Positions 16,310 to 16,324 of a DNA stretch of 16,324 nucleotides are shown one piece after another; the stretch's first letter is position 1; every line of letters starts with the position of its first letter. This DNA comes from Oscillospiraceae bacterium (GTDB lineage: Bacteria; Bacillota; Clostridia; Oscillospirales; Oscillospiraceae): positions 1 through 16,324 of the forward strand of contig JAGAMQ010000081.1 of NCBI GenBank assembly GCA_017624645.1, given 5' to 3'. The notes under the pieces were generated by a model. It saw nothing but the letters and a program-made list of their open reading frames with translations, was not told the DNA's origin and made no database searches. Made by a program: the position numbers and the translations under genes.

Positions 16310-16324
16310 TATGAAACGCGGTAC

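Overview
The window reads as chromosomal DNA of an anaerobic, fermentative Gram-positive bacterium of the class Clostridia. The basis is the gene content (F1 ATPase operon, acetate kinase, TmcAL, PepT), strong AGGAGG-type ribosome binding sites, a TTG start and short GC-rich terminators with T-runs. The moderately GC-rich, CTG/AAG/GGC-preferring coding style would fit Oscillospirales. That rank is inference, and I would not name a genus.

Layout. Bases 1-3667 hold the end of an F1Fo ATP synthase operon (atpA truncated by the window edge, atpG, atpD, atpC), closed by a hairpin terminator. A separately promoted stand-alone class II glutamine amidotransferase-like gene follows (3747-4787). It converges on tmcAL (minus strand) across a perfect 13-bp bidirectional terminator. 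tmcAL is divergent from ackA. ackA ends in a strong terminator and is followed by pepT. Next comes a minus-strand pair, lplA and a small papain-like (NlpC/P60-related) protein gene. The rightmost block is a DeoR-family regulator, a three-lipoyl-domain E2 acyltransferase, a fused E1 alpha-beta 2-oxoacid dehydrogenase, and a metallo-beta-lactamase-fold hydrolase. No intergenic stretch exceeds about 150 bases.

How it fits together. The left half is energy conservation around acetate and ATP: AckA makes ATP from acetyl phosphate, ATP synthase couples ATP to the ion gradient, and TmcAL uses acetate and ATP to acetylate elongator tRNA-Met. The right half looks like a dedicated lipoate-dependent 2-oxoacid dehydrogenase module. 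LplA could lipoylate the three lipoyl domains of E2, the fused E1 decarboxylates the 2-oxoacid, and E2 passes the acyl group to CoA. No E3 (dihydrolipoamide dehydrogenase) lies in the window, and the substrate cannot be fixed from sequence alone.

The most interesting signal is regulatory. The promoters of the DeoR-family gene and of the E2-E1 operon share the same composite site, TGTTA-N14-TAACA, each with a second overlapping copy shifted by one helical turn. This argues that a regulator of the sugar-phosphate-sensing type controls both itself and the dehydrogenase complex. E2, E1 and ackA also show strong codon bias consistent with high expression. The E2-E1 bias leaves a 4.8-kb stop-free antisense frame that I reject as a gene.
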